From assembly GCA_009776565.1 (NCBI GenBank), contig WRNQ01000001.1, positions 1 through 51,245 on the forward strand: DNA of 51,245 nucleotides, read 5' to 3'. The stretch comes from Synergistaceae bacterium. GTDB lineage: Bacteria; Synergistota; Synergistia; Synergistales; Aminobacteriaceae. A program made the position numbers and the translations under genes. This document shows positions 34,596-42,175 of the stretch, piece after piece. Under the pieces are notes generated by a model. That model saw nothing but the letters and a program-made list of their open reading frames with translations, ran no database searches and had not been told where the DNA came from. Within the stretch, counting starts at the first letter, position 1. Each line of letters opens with the position of its first letter.

Positions 34596-35327
34596 TTATT
34601 TTGCCGTCCAACCTCCATCAACTACGAGATTATGCCCGGTGATCATTTCGTTTTCACCTGACAATAAAAAATTTACCGCGCGAACAATATCTGCATGGTC
34701 GCAATACCTTTTCAGCGGGATATTATTAAGGTATTCCTTCCTTTTGCTCGTGTTAAGCAGAATATCTTGGTTACTTTTTGACAAAATAAACGTTGGCGAT
34801 ACACAGTTGACTTTTATACCATAACAAGCCCATTCCAGAGCTAGGGCTTTGCAGAGATTAATAAGCCCGGCCTTACTCGCGCAATACGCCGCCCTGTCTA
34901 CGTTGGCGACAACGCCATGCTGTGAGGCAATACATACTATACGCCCACCAATTTCATTCGCGACCATGTTCGCGCACGCTTCTTTCATCACAAAAAACGC
35001 GCCTTTCAGGTTCACACCCATAATGAGATCCCAGAGTTCCTCCGAGGTGTCGAACGCGTCAGACAAAAAGTTAATCCCCGCTAAATACGCCAATTCAGAT
35101 ATTACCAGGCGTTTTTCGCGCATTTCTTTAAACGCTGTTTTAATTTCTTCGTTGTTATTGACATTGATTTTATAGATAAATGTGTTGGAAAATTCGTTTT
35201 CGGTGACAAAGTTCACCAGTTCATCATATTTTTCGTCATTTTCCGTGAGTATATAATCGCGTTTGCGACCTTTCATTAGCAGATTTTCACCAATTCCGCT
35301 GCAGGCGCCAACTATTAAGGTAAACAT
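34596..35327 (-). CDS. Short-chain dehydrogenase/reductase
   Basis: The 243-residue protein has the SDR nucleotide site TLIVGACSGIGENL, the NAG-like LAGIN, catalytic Ser in VCIASQHGVV, YxxxK in AAYCASKAG, and the C-terminal HNLVVDGGW end. It would oxidise or reduce a carbonyl/alcohol with NAD(P). A C-terminal Thr hydroxyl in a peptide is a plausible substrate: oxidation gives a beta-keto acid that loses CO2, and the resulting ketone could go to the aminotransferase. GGGGAG lies before the ATG. Confidence 0.88.
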   Translation of the reverse strand: MFTLIVGACSGIGENLLMKGRKRDYILTENDEKYDELVNFVTENEFSNTFIYKINVNNNEEIKTAFKEMREKRLVISELAYLAGINFLSDAFDTSEELWDLIMGVNLKGAFFVMKEACANMVANEIGGRIVCIASQHGVVANVDRAAYCASKAGLINLCKALALEWACYGIKVNCVSPTFILSKSNQDILLNTSKRKEYLNNIPLKRYCDHADIVRAVNFLLSGENEMITGHNLVVDGGWTAK

Positions 35328-35349
35328 ATTTACTCCCCAAAATAATTAT

Positions 35350-35440
35350 TATTAAAATAAGATGTGGGTAAAACTAACTTCCTTATTATGGCGGGTATAA
35401 CTAACTTTATTATCAAGGCAGGTATAACTAACTTCCAAAT
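35350..35440. repeat. Three direct repeats of GGTATAACTAACTT between loaP and the SDR gene
   Basis: GGGTAAAACTAACTT, GGGTATAACTAACTT and AGGTATAACTAACTT occur at about 30-35-bp intervals in the loaP-SDR gap. They could be regulator or RNA-binding sites within the operon or another tandem repeat. Confidence 0.6.
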
Positions 35441-35453
35441 TAAAAATGCTGAA

Positions 35454-35990
35454 TTAGTCTTGAGACACTTTATTGATAATCTCTAAAGCAAGCGTGATAT
35501 CCCTCGTATCACCCATTATTGGAATCGATATCACAGCAGTTTGTCTACGTTTGTTGATTTTCTTTATTCTACTTTCTAAACCAAACAATGCTCCGGCAAT
35601 TATTTTGACTCGATCCCCCTCAATAAAACCGCGCGAGATATCCATACAAAACTCTGAGTTCATTAATCGTTGTAATAGTATTTGTTCCGCTTCTTTCAAA
35701 GCCATGTTATATCTATCGCTGCCATAACTTAAAAAGAACCAGGCGTCTTTGGTAAAGGAAATAATTGGAATTACTTCCTTAAGTACCTCATCTGCGCTTT
35801 TTTCAGTTCGTATAAAAACATATCCGGGGAAGCAGGCTTTTACTACATGAATGGTCTCGTTGCTTTTGATATGCGACCATATTTTTGTCGGGATAATTGG
35901 TGTGTAAATACTTCTGTCAAGATGTTTGTTGAGAATGCGAATCACTTCTTCTTCTCTGCCAGTTCGCACGTACAATACGTACCAGTTCGT
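35454..35990 (-). CDS. loaP: LoaP/NusG-like processive antitermination factor, likely non-ATG start
   Basis: The frame encodes an NusG-type N-terminal domain: NWYVLYVRTGREEEVIRIL then HVVKACFPGYVFIRT, followed by a KOW-like C-terminus (FIEGDRVKIIAGALFGLESR). About 178 residues is the size of LoaP and other specialised NusG paralogues that help RNA polymerase cross long biosynthetic operons. Starting at TTG 35975 would cut off the conserved N-W-Y-V strand, so translation must begin upstream. GGGGAGG stands 7 bases before an ACG at 35990, where an ATG is expected. It is the first gene of the cluster. Confidence 0.85.
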   Translation of the reverse strand, partial: TNWYVLYVRTGREEEVIRILNKHLDRSIYTPIIPTKIWSHIKSNETIHVVKACFPGYVFIRTEKSADEVLKEVIPIISFTKDAWFFLSYGSDRYNMALKEAEQILLQRLMNSEFCMDISRGFIEGDRVKIIAGALFGLESRIKKINKRRQTAVISIPIMGDTRDITLALEIINKVSQD

Positions 35991-36006
35991 GTAAATTCCT
36001 CCCCGC

Positions 36007-36054
36007 AGCTCTTATGGATAGAGCTCCGCTACGGAGACTAAGCAAATAAGAGCT
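36007..36054 (-). promoter_or_regulatory. Two-tier RNA hairpin in the loaP leader
   Basis: AGCTCTTAT (36007-36015) pairs with ATAAGAGCT (36046-36054), enclosing an inner CTCCG-CTA-CGGAG hairpin (36024-36036). It lies within 20 bases of the loaP start. LoaP proteins recruit through RNA hairpins in operon leaders, so this is a candidate site; it has no U-run and so is not a plain terminator. Confidence 0.55.
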
Positions 36055-36125
36055 TAACCAATGTGTCCTTATGTTCTCTCCAGTGAACCGAACTGAGGCA
36101 TAACCAAATATCCGCGCCGAAGATG

Positions 36126-36245
36126 TTTGACTACTTGACTGCTTGACTGCTTGATTTCTTGACTGCTTGACTGCTTGACTGCTTGATTTCTTGACTGCTT
36201 GATTTCTTTAGTTATTGATTTCTAGTTTCCTAGTTTCCTTGTTTT
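36126..36245. repeat. CTTGACTG/CTTGATTT repeats upstream of loaP
   Basis: About twelve ~9-bp units, TTGACTGC and TTGATTTC, in mixed order. They lie within the ~480-bp non-coding stretch before loaP. No gene is seen in 36055-36832. Confidence 0.75.
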
Positions 36246-36404
36246 CTTGATTTCTTGCTTGTTATAACTGTCAGTATAATAAAAAATGTTATATAAAATT
36301 TCTAAACAGCGTTACAATAACATATCTTTGATATATATGCAAGTAAAATTTTGTTGGTTTACACGTAAATAATTGGTCGTGTTCCATGCAGTTTTGGTTA
36401 ATGT

Positions 36405-36427
36405 CTACAATTAACATCCTATTGTAG
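36405..36427. promoter_or_regulatory. CTACAAT-N9-ATTGTAG inverted repeat, operator candidate
   Basis: Perfect 7-bp arms around a 9-base spacer, in the AT-rich region upstream of loaP. Its size and symmetry suit a dimeric repressor. No promoter elements can be placed with confidence next to it. Confidence 0.35.
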
Positions 36428-36487
36428 ATTATTAACTTCCCTGGGTTAAACAGAGTCGATATTATCACACAAAGAATACGAAGAAAG

Positions 36488-36600
36488 CGGGAACATGAAA
36501 GAGATAGAGATGGAGATAGAGATGGAGATAGAGATGGAGATAGATATAGAGATAGATATAGAGATAGATATAGAGATAGATATAGAGATAGCTTACGTGG
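36488..36600. repeat. GAGATA/GATATA hexamer repeat
   Basis: Roughly 110 bp of GATAGAGATGGA and GATAGATATAGA units. It keeps a minus-strand frame open (LYIYLYIY, LHLYLHLY), which is an artefact of the repeat. Confidence 0.85.
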
Positions 36601-36705
36601 CGTTTTAGTTGCAGATACAATTTAAGCAAATGAATAAGGAGAGGAGCACATAACACACCCCTCTCCATGAACCTATTTTTACCTTAAAAAGTCAGGTTAT
36701 TTTCT

Positions 36706-36832
36706 TGTCACTTTCCTTGTCACTTCGCTGTTACTCTTTGTCACTTCGCTGTCACTCTCATTGTCACTTCGCTGCCACTTTCCTTGTCACTTCGCTGTTA
36801 TTCTCGTTATCACTTTCGTACTACTTTCCTTG
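36706..36832. repeat. TTGTCACTTCGCTGTTACTC repeat after the secreted protein gene
   Basis: Five to six ~24-bp units of CTTGTCACTTCGCTGTTACT type lie immediately 3' of the stop codon of the secreted protein gene. Confidence 0.75.
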
Positions 36833-38149
36833 TCACTTCTTTACAACCTCTTTTACAATTACCACTAAGGGGTTAACGATATCCGGAACGACATACTCTC
36901 TCGGGCCTACGACTTCAATATCATCTACGTAATCCCTACTGAAATTAATTACAGTGTCCTGGCCTGCAACGATAACCACAAGCTCCGCCGCCTCCTCGCG
37001 AACTGTACCGTCATCGTTGTAAACAGTGAATATCACCTTGTATGTATCCGGTGGCAAATTGGTAAAATTGTATATGGGCGGACAGGTTGAGCAATCGCAA
37101 TCCAAGTCGTCGCAAAGGTAAACGGCTACTGACACATATAGCGGATCCGGTCCAATGGTAGAATCTTCAAATCTTTCATCAACTTTGTATTCTTTAGTTT
37201 CTTCCCATTCGCATATCCCTTCCTCATATCCCAGATCTAATACGAGGGAGTCGAAGTGGACGTACAGATAGATAAAGCCGTCCGCGTCAGCGGGGGGCAA
37301 ATCAAGAACCGCGACATTGTTGTGGCTGAAAACCTTCTCGGAATGGATATTGCCGTTCTTGGGCTCCAGCAGCTTGGTAAACGCAACAGCGCCGAATTTG
37401 TATGAGTACAGATCGTCAAATTCCAGCTCAAGCTTGCCGGATGCGTTAATAAATGCTTTTCCTGTTCCGATTTCATCAATCTTGTTTCCAACTACCAGAG
37501 TCAAATCAACGCCGCCAGCCGCAAGATCCGCAACTGGAAGTTTCGCGAAAGTAAAGTGATTGGCGTTCTTGACTACAAGGTCGTTAAATTTTGCGTGCTT
37601 TTCGTCAAGGTTGCCATTCTTTGGATTGATAAACAGGTCTTTTAGCGCCAGCTGACCAGGCGTTGTTGCGGTCACAGAGCTGTAACCGGAGGAAATGTAT
37701 TGATAGTCCAAGCGATAAGGTGTGATTTCCCTCTGCCATATCTCGATTTTTGTCGATATGTTGGTTGTCAAATAGGCTTCGGCGTTTATTATCAGATAAT
37801 AATCTGACGAAGTATTGTGCGTAGTGCATTGTAATTGAACCATACTGCCATTGGGTATGTCAGTCATGTTACTGAAAGAAGCCCATTCATTACCACCGCA
37901 TATCGGGCAATAGTACTTATCACTTACCAGTGCCCATACGCCACCGCCGAGATACTCGATCTCTTCATATGGGGCATTGTTGCCAGGACCAAACCACGGA
38001 GTGCCTCCGGGAGCGTCTAATGGATAAACCCTGCCGCCAGAGCAACCATGAAAAGCTATTCTTTTAATAACTGGATCAGCGGCAAATACAGGAGCAGCAA
38101 CTGCAAACAGCAAAGCAAAAACAAGCAAAACCGATAATATCCTTTTCAT
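36833..38149 (-). CDS. Secreted protein of unknown function with Cys-rich N-terminal region
   Basis: The ~438-residue product has a signal peptide (MKRILSVLLVFALLFAVAAP, cleavage after VFA) and a Cys-containing region (AFHGCSGG, KYYCPICGG, LQCTTHN), where CPIC plus the other cysteines may bind metal. The remaining parts are beta-rich, one repeated-looking (LKDLFINPKNGNLDEKH and FTKLLEPKNGNIHSEKV), with CDDLDCDCSTC late. No family is recognised. ATG 38149 is set by GGAGGT seven bases before it. It shares its 69-bp leader repeats with the next secreted gene, so they may be co-regulated. Confidence 0.75.
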   Translation of the reverse strand: MKRILSVLLVFALLFAVAAPVFAADPVIKRIAFHGCSGGRVYPLDAPGGTPWFGPGNNAPYEEIEYLGGGVWALVSDKYYCPICGGNEWASFSNMTDIPNGSMVQLQCTTHNTSSDYYLIINAEAYLTTNISTKIEIWQREITPYRLDYQYISSGYSSVTATTPGQLALKDLFINPKNGNLDEKHAKFNDLVVKNANHFTFAKLPVADLAAGGVDLTLVVGNKIDEIGTGKAFINASGKLELEFDDLYSYKFGAVAFTKLLEPKNGNIHSEKVFSHNNVAVLDLPPADADGFIYLYVHFDSLVLDLGYEEGICEWEETKEYKVDERFEDSTIGPDPLYVSVAVYLCDDLDCDCSTCPPIYNFTNLPPDTYKVIFTVYNDDGTVREEAAELVVIVAGQDTVINFSRDYVDDIEVVGPREYVVPDIVNPLVVIVKEVVKK

Positions 38150-38184
38150 AACTACTACCTCCAAAATTTATTTTCCCGCGCTTA

Positions 38185-38354
38185 TTTTGGAGTCGGGGTT
38201 CTCCGTTTTCAGCCGCGCTGATTACGTTCAACGTGGTCAAACGGCCTCTTTTATTTTGGAGTCGGGGTTCTCCGTTTTCAGCCTCGTTGATTACGCTCAA
38301 CGTGGTCAAACGGCTTCTTTTATTCTGGGGTTGAGGTTCCCCGTTTTCAGCCCG
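38185..38354 (-). repeat. 69-bp leader repeats forming hairpins, locus 1
   Basis: Two full copies plus a partial one of a 69-bp unit. Each full copy has an outer CCGTTT/AAACGG stem (38203-38244 and 38272-38313) and an inner stem: CGTTGA/TCAACG in one copy, and its transcript-strand variant CGUUGA/UCAGCG (with G-U) in the other. They lie in the untranslated leader of the secreted protein gene. A related set occurs at 41550-41815. Confidence 0.8.
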
Positions 38355-38498
38355 CAATTAAAGTAATAAGAGTTGGCGGCTCTTGCTTTAGAGTGAGCGT
38401 TTCCGTAAACTATCACAAATACGGGTCTGTTCTCACGAACGGGTAACGCCAGGCTATATTTTATAGTTTTCGTCACCATCTCCCCTCTCTTTGTATTT

Positions 38499-38525
38499 AC
38501 TATAACATGGAGCCTACTTTGTTAA
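38499..38525 (-). promoter_or_regulatory. Candidate promoter of the secreted protein gene
   Basis: TTAACA (38525-38520), 15-base spacer, TATAGT (38504-38499) with an upstream TG one base away (extended -10). Transcription from here gives a ~340-base leader containing all the 69-bp repeats. Confidence 0.45.
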
Positions 38526-38689
38526 ATCTCACAATCAATGGTTTCTTAATTCAAATTACGAATGGAAAAACACTATCTACCTGTTGGCGGCTATGGAGGA
38601 GACGCCATTCGGCAACTCCCCCATATTCCGCTTATAATTGTCCTGAGATCACTACCACTGTCTTGTGCCTGCCTGCACTTACAAGTACA

Positions 38690-38788
38690 TCATTTTTTCC
38701 TGCTATGAATCACACCACTTTTTCCTGCTATGAATTTGTCACTTTTCTCTGTCATGAGGCAAATCACTTTCTCCTGCAATGAAGATTT
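38690..38788. repeat. CACTTTTTCCTGCTATGAAT repeat
   Basis: Three to four diverged 25-30-bp units (TTTTTCCTGCTATGAATCAC, TTTCTCCTGCAATGAAG) directly after the stop of the large repeat protein. The remaining gap 38526-38689 shows nothing recognisable. Confidence 0.6.
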
Positions 38789-38789
38789 C

Positions 38790-41522
38790 CTATTCGTCAA
38801 AACGTATCCAGACCATGTTGATGTTGTGGAACTTATCTTTGCTGTCTGCCCATTTGGGAACGGCAATTCTGTAAGCTCCGGGAACTGTGATCTCAGCCTT
38901 AAGGTATTGGATGCTGGCGCTAGATTTGATTACTATGATCAAGCTTTCATGCGCATCAAAGAACGATGCGTCGATAATCAAAAGCCCATCGTCAAATTGA
39001 AGTCCCATTGCTCCTTCAACGCCCCACCAGAATTCAACGCCGTCTCCGGGATAGAAGTGTTGAGCGCTGGAGGCAATCTTTTCGCCATATGCGTCGTCTT
39101 TAGTGGCAGGCTTCCACTCCGGCTCCGGTATCGCTGTTATTGGTCTTTCTTCGTAATAATCACATCCGTCGCGCTGGCAGTCACTTCTCTCTAGTCCTTC
39201 AACACCGATTGAAGGCGGAGTAACAACATACCACGGGCCCATATCGTGACCAAGGGCTTCAACGTCCCTATATTCGATGTGACTGGGATCTCTCTCACAC
39301 TCACGGGCTTCCAGGCCTTTATCCTCACATGTAGGAGCAATCACTTCGTACCATTCGCCCCAGGCATGGCCCAGCGCCGCTACTTGAGCGTCAACATAGT
39401 CGTGGTCGCTATCATTACCGCAGAAATGCTCTGTATAACCTCCGGTTAAACAGGTCGGTGCAACAACGTTTACTGTCCAGTCATGACCAAATGCAGATAC
39501 TATTGCGTCGTTATAGTTGTGGGCGCTGTCATTGCCGCACAGATGCTCTGTATAGCCATCCTCCTCACAGGTTGGCGCGACAGTGTTTACTGTCCAGGCG
39601 TGACCCAGTGAGGATACTATTGCGTCATTATAGTTGTGCGCGCTGTCATTGCCGCATATATGCTCTGTGTAACCATCGTCCTCACAAGTCGGAGCGACGA
39701 TATTTACTGTCCAGGCGTGACCTAGTGCGGCTACTTCGGCGTCAGTATAGTTGTGGGCACTATCATTGCCACATATATGCTCTGTGTAGCCGCCGGCTTC
39801 ACAGGTCGGGGCGATGACGTTTACTGTCCAGGCGTGACCTAATGGCGGCACATCGGCGTCAATATAGTTATGGGAGCTGTCATTGCCGCATATATGCTCT
39901 TGGTAGCCGCCGGCTTCACAGGTCGGGGCAACTCCATTTATGGTCCAAGCGTGACCTAGCGCGGCTACTTCGGCGTCAATATAATCGTGATCACTGTCAT
40001 TTCCGCAAAAATGCTCCGTATAACCGCCTTCGGTACAGGTCGGGGCGATGACGTTTACTGTCCAGTCATGACCCAACGCAGCTACCTCAGCGTCTGTATA
40101 ATCATGGGCACTGTCATTGCCGCACAGATGCTCTGTGTAGCCGCCTTCGGTACAGGTCGGGGCCACGACGTTTACTGTCCAGTCATGACCTAACGCAGCT
40201 ACTTCGGCGTCTATATAGTCGTGGGCGCTGTCATTTCCGCACAGGTGCTCTGTGTAGCCTCCAGCTTCACAGGTCGGGGGGACTACGGTTACTGTCCAGT
40301 CATGTCCCAATGCAGCTACTTCGGAATCTTCATAGTTGTGGGCACTGTCATTCCCGCAAATATGTTCTGTGTAACCGCCTTCGGTACAGGTCGGGGGGAC
40401 TACAGTTACTGTCCAGTCATGTCCCAACGCAGCTACTTCGGCGTCTGTATAGTCATGGGCACTGTCATTTCCGCACAGATGCTCTGTATAACCGCCTTCG
40501 GTACAGGTCGGGGCGATGACGTTTACTGTCCAGTCATGTCCCAACGCAGCTATTTCGGCGTCTGTATAGTCATGGGCACTGTCATTTCCGCATAGATGCT
40601 CTGTGTATCCGCCTTCGGTACAGGTCGGGGGGACTACGGTTACTGTCCAGTCATGACCAAGTGCGGGTACTTCGGTGTCAGTATAGTCGTGGGCGCTGTC
40701 ATTTCCGCACAGATGCTCTGTGTATCCGCCTTCGGTACAGGTCGGGGCGACTACGGTTACTGTCCAGTCATGACCAAGCGCGGGTACTTCGGTGTCAGTA
40801 TAGTCGTGGGCGCTGTCATTTCCGCACAGATGCTCTGTGTATCCGCCTTCGGTACAGGTCGGGGCGACTACATTAGTAGTCCAGTCATGGCCTATCGCAT
40901 CAATCGAGCGGGTTTCAATGTGACTTGCGTCTCTGGCGCAAATGCGGGTCTCTACTCCGTCGCCTTCACATGTTGCAGGCACTGTTTCGTCCCAATCGCC
41001 CCAGTCGTGTCCCAGCGCCGGAATTACATCGGTGCGCCTTTCACTGCCGCCGTGATTATCACATATGTAAGATATGTAACCCTCCTCTATACAAGTCGGG
41101 TCTTTACGATCTATTTCCTTCCAGTCGTGTCCTAAGCCAAATCCGTCAACGATCTCCGGATCGCCAGCTTTCCCAAAGGCATTTCCCTGCAGAGGTAAAT
41201 ATACTACATAATTACCTATAGAAACATACGCGCTGAAGGTACCGCTTCCAAACGCTGAACCGGGGACCATAACACTCTGTGTCTGTTCCTCGTCAACATA
41301 CATGCTGAGATAGAACACAATATTATTTCCAGTTCCTGAACTTTCGATGTAAATCTGGACTAAATGTTCAGTAATAACCCCAAACTCATCCTCATCCTTA
41401 AACGTATCACTTAACGTCCAATTCGTACCCCCGTCAGGATCACCAACACCTGCAAAAGATGGTATCGCCAACGCAAAAATCATAGCCGCCGCTAAAACAA
41501 ATAACAACACTTTCCTAAACAT
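38790..41522 (-). CDS. Secreted protein with 17 GHDW...PTC repeats
   Basis: About 910 residues: a signal peptide (MFRKVLLFVLAAAMIFALAI, cleavage after SFA), a ~115-residue N-terminal beta domain, then 17 consecutive ~39-residue repeats of the form GH[DA]W-x5-7-P-T-C-x3-GY-x-E-H-x-CGND-x-H-x-Y-x-D-x-VAAL, and a unique ~90-residue C-terminal domain. Each unit carries a Cys pair and His residues, so it may bind metal or form a disulfide. Similar GH-W-C repeats occur in secreted proteins of gut Firmicutes, with unknown role. Central copies are nearly identical in DNA, so copy number may vary. GGAGGATACTAAT precedes ATG 41522. Confidence 0.85.
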   Translation of the reverse strand: MFRKVLLFVLAAAMIFALAIPSFAGVGDPDGGTNWTLSDTFKDEDEFGVITEHLVQIYIESSGTGNNIVFYLSMYVDEEQTQSVMVPGSAFGSGTFSAYVSIGNYVVYLPLQGNAFGKAGDPEIVDGFGLGHDWKEIDRKDPTCIEEGYISYICDNHGGSERRTDVIPALGHDWGDWDETVPATCEGDGVETRICARDASHIETRSIDAIGHDWTTNVVAPTCTEGGYTEHLCGNDSAHDYTDTEVPALGHDWTVTVVAPTCTEGGYTEHLCGNDSAHDYTDTEVPALGHDWTVTVVPPTCTEGGYTEHLCGNDSAHDYTDAEIAALGHDWTVNVIAPTCTEGGYTEHLCGNDSAHDYTDAEVAALGHDWTVTVVPPTCTEGGYTEHICGNDSAHNYEDSEVAALGHDWTVTVVPPTCEAGGYTEHLCGNDSAHDYIDAEVAALGHDWTVNVVAPTCTEGGYTEHLCGNDSAHDYTDAEVAALGHDWTVNVIAPTCTEGGYTEHFCGNDSDHDYIDAEVAALGHAWTINGVAPTCEAGGYQEHICGNDSSHNYIDADVPPLGHAWTVNVIAPTCEAGGYTEHICGNDSAHNYTDAEVAALGHAWTVNIVAPTCEDDGYTEHICGNDSAHNYNDAIVSSLGHAWTVNTVAPTCEEDGYTEHLCGNDSAHNYNDAIVSAFGHDWTVNVVAPTCLTGGYTEHFCGNDSDHDYVDAQVAALGHAWGEWYEVIAPTCEDKGLEARECERDPSHIEYRDVEALGHDMGPWYVVTPPSIGVEGLERSDCQRDGCDYYEERPITAIPEPEWKPATKDDAYGEKIASSAQHFYPGDGVEFWWGVEGAMGLQFDDGLLIIDASFFDAHESLIIVIKSSASIQYLKAEITVPGAYRIAVPKWADSKDKFHNINMVWIRFDE

Positions 41523-41549
41523 ATTAGTATCCTCCAAAAGTTTATTCGC

Positions 41550-41815
41550 ACTTTTTATGGAGTCGCGTATCTCCGTTTTCAGCCTCATTGCTGACGTGCA
41601 ATGTGGTTAAACGGCCTCTTTTATTCTGGAGTTGTGGTCCTCTGTTTTCAGCCTCGTTGCTGACGTGCAACGTGGTTAAACGGCCTCTTTTGTTGTGGGG
41701 TTGCGGTTCCCTGTTTTCAGCCTCACTGTTTCGCACAGTGTGGTCAAGCGGCCTCTTTTTTATCGGAGTTGTGGTTCTCCATTTCAGACGCGCTGTTGAT
41801 CACCAGCGCCGCTTA
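41550..41815 (-). repeat. 69-bp leader repeats forming hairpins, locus 2
   Basis: Three copies at 69-bp spacing (hairpins 41573-41614, 41642-41683, 41711-41751) plus a diverged fourth (near 41788-41811). The inner stems are CATTGC/GCAATG, CGTTGC/GCAACG, CACTGT/ACAGTG and GCGCTG/CAGCGC: different sequences, all fully paired. They stand in the leader of the large repeat protein gene. The minus-strand frame 41736-41542 through them stays open, with units like ENRGPQLQNKRGRLTTL. Confidence 0.85.
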
Positions 41816-42175
41816 GAAGTTCACATAGAATATGTGAACGCACTTCCGGAATACTAAATAATCAAATCCTCCCGCATATCACCTCCAGTTGTTTCATAAT
41901 TCGTGCCAAACCCTAAGTTGATGAAATTACTCTTTACTTCCTTATTTACTGCCCTTAACTTCTTTCTAGTCCCATTCCCCTAAATAAATCAATATTACAT
42001 CCCGATTTATAACTGTATCTCATTCATTTAACGCGTCTAACATCTGCTCCAGTCTACTGTTCCCTAAGCTACATTTCACTTAAGATTCCCACAACGATGC
42101 TTGTTTGTTCATCCCGCTTCAGCTCTAGCTTCCATATTCTACTGCAATTCATCTATATAATCTGTGTTTCCACAG
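41816..42175. other. Non-coding gap between the large repeat protein and the receiver-fusion gene
   Basis: About 360 bases without a credible gene, a clear promoter or a terminator. AT-rich, with no tandem repeat. Confidence 0.5.

Noticed and set aside
36405..36460. 42-codon frame starting ATGTTAATTGTAGAC upstream of loaP
   Set aside because: Weak ribosome site and composition unlike the precursors; the inverted repeat there is better read as an operator candidate.
36465..36668. 67-codon minus-strand frame rich in Leu-Tyr-Ile
   Set aside because: It is the GATAGA hexamer array read in one frame, without supporting ribosome site or homology.
39400..40900. Regular repeats suggestive of a CRISPR array
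   Set aside because: The 117-bp units are coding repeats of one protein with no unique spacers; no cas genes are present.
39458..41135. Plus-strand frames with repeated RSGR and FGTGRGDY units
   Set aside because: They are shadows of the large GHDW-repeat protein on the other strand.
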